This document shows, piece by piece, positions 63,559 to 64,000 of a stretch of DNA of 64,000 nucleotides (position 1 is its first letter; each line of letters starts with the position of its first letter). The notes beneath the pieces were generated by a model. The model was not told the origin of the DNA and searched no databases. It saw nothing but the letters and a program-made list of their open reading frames with translations. The stretch comes from Bacteroidota bacterium (GTDB lineage Bacteria; Bacteroidota; Bacteroidia; Bacteroidales; VadinHA17). A program made the position numbers and the translations under genes. The DNA lies in contig JADKBL010000008.1 in assembly GCA_016718875.1 (NCBI GenBank), positions 1 through 64,000 of the forward strand, read 5' to 3'.

Positions 63559-64000
63559 ATGAAAAACCTTTCAAGACGAAGTTTTATTACAACAGGAACT
63601 GTTGCAGGACTTGGAACAATGACCGGAATCACCTCCTGTAAAACCGGCAAAACAGAAACCGGCACCACCAATACCAGAAACCATCCCCTTGACGGTGTCA
63701 CCCGTGAAAAAATAAAAATCACAGATCTGAAAGTAACCCTGCTTTCATGTGAACTGCCGCCTGAGGAACAATGGTACCTCGACTGGATACCTGAAAGATA
63801 TAAATGCTGGAAGACTGACAGCATCCTTGTGGAAGTTTCTACTGACCAGGGAATTAAAGGAATAGGCGGGGCCACTCAGTATGGTGGTCCGGATGTTGTA
63901 AAAAAATACCTTGAGGAGGTCATCAAACCGGCAATTACCGGAAAAAATCCTTTTGATATAGAATACCTGACATGTGGGGTAAAGCAACGCGGCCCCATGG
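63559..64000 (+). CDS. Tat-exported enolase-superfamily (MR/MLE-like) protein, N-terminal part
   Basis: About 147 codons to the window edge. The ATG at 63559 gives MKNLSRRSFITTGTVAGLG with a twin-arginine motif and a lipobox-like GITSC, so it is exported folded and perhaps lipid-anchored. From about residue 54 it follows the N-terminal capping domain of mandelate-racemase-like enzymes (KITDLKVTLLSCE, LDWIPERYKCWKTDSILVEVSTDQGIKGIGGAT, VIKPAITGKNPFDIEYL). Such enzymes dehydrate or epimerise acid sugars. The catalytic barrel lies outside the window. Confidence 0.8.
   Translation, partial: MKNLSRRSFITTGTVAGLGTMTGITSCKTGKTETGTTNTRNHPLDGVTREKIKITDLKVTLLSCELPPEEQWYLDWIPERYKCWKTDSILVEVSTDQGIKGIGGATQYGGPDVVKKYLEEVIKPAITGKNPFDIEYLTCGVKQRGPM

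Overview
The window looks like a chromosome segment of a Bacteroidota bacterium, probably an uncultured Bacteroidales/Marinilabiliales-type lineage. The evidence is a short primary sigma factor of the Bacteroidetes type, a TonB-dependent receptor paired with a DUF4249 lipoprotein, ribosomal protein bTHX, the YncE/phosphoesterase and Tat-exported Gfo/Idh/MocA families, and promoters of the TTTG-N20-TAnnTTTG kind, the clearest one in front of rpoD. I saw no tRNA, rRNA, CRISPR array, insertion sequence or prophage.

Layout. 1-10.3 kb: carbohydrate genes (partial galactokinase, a DUF4091 lipoprotein, a beta-galactosidase-like glycosidase lacking a clear start, an Fkp-like nucleotidyltransferase/GHMP-kinase fusion, a DUF4832 protein, a peptidase C26 amidotransferase and a deaminase). 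10.3-21.1 kb: housekeeping (LhgO-like oxidase, UvrB, RpoD, HtrA, RlmN, DacB, GyrB). 21.4-34 kb: cell envelope (outer-membrane barrel plus large TPR protein, FtsE, GH26-like enzyme, TonB receptor/DUF4249, FemAB-like plus polysaccharide deacetylase). 34-46 kb: DEAD-box helicase, MFS/LTA-synthase-like/EamA operon, a TPP enzyme, bTHX, a Nim-like flavoprotein, GH27 alpha-galactosidase, NYN-LOTUS protein, RRM protein and cold-shock protein. 46-51.1 kb: propeller/phosphoesterase, Gfo/Idh/MocA oxidoreductase, GntR regulator.

51.1-64 kb is the most distinctive part. Divergently from the GntR gene runs a catabolic series: 2-oxoacid dehydrogenase E2, fused E1 alpha-beta, NagD-like HAD phosphatase, class II aldolase, a second HAD phosphatase, aldo/keto reductase, PHP-type metallohydrolase, a class II aldolase/short-chain dehydrogenase fusion and a sorbose-1-phosphate-reductase-like dehydrogenase. 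A PfkB kinase and a Tat-exported enolase-superfamily enzyme follow. A perfect inverted repeat overlaps the -33 element of the predicted promoter of this series, so a GntR-controlled ketose/polyol (or sugar-acid) pathway ending in acyl-CoA formation is a reasonable hypothesis; the substrate is unknown.

Two window-wide oddities affect how the annotation should be read. First, about ten genes are broken by small indels, nearly always in short homopolymer runs and with good coding sequence on both sides. Uncorrected sequencing error is the simplest explanation, so frameshifted genes are given here as single entries (the TPR gene as two halves). Second, short tandem arrays of 7-bp and 9-bp words sit at gene borders, and one 9-bp family (consensus near AGGCTNTAG) also forms the inter-domain linker of the E2 protein.
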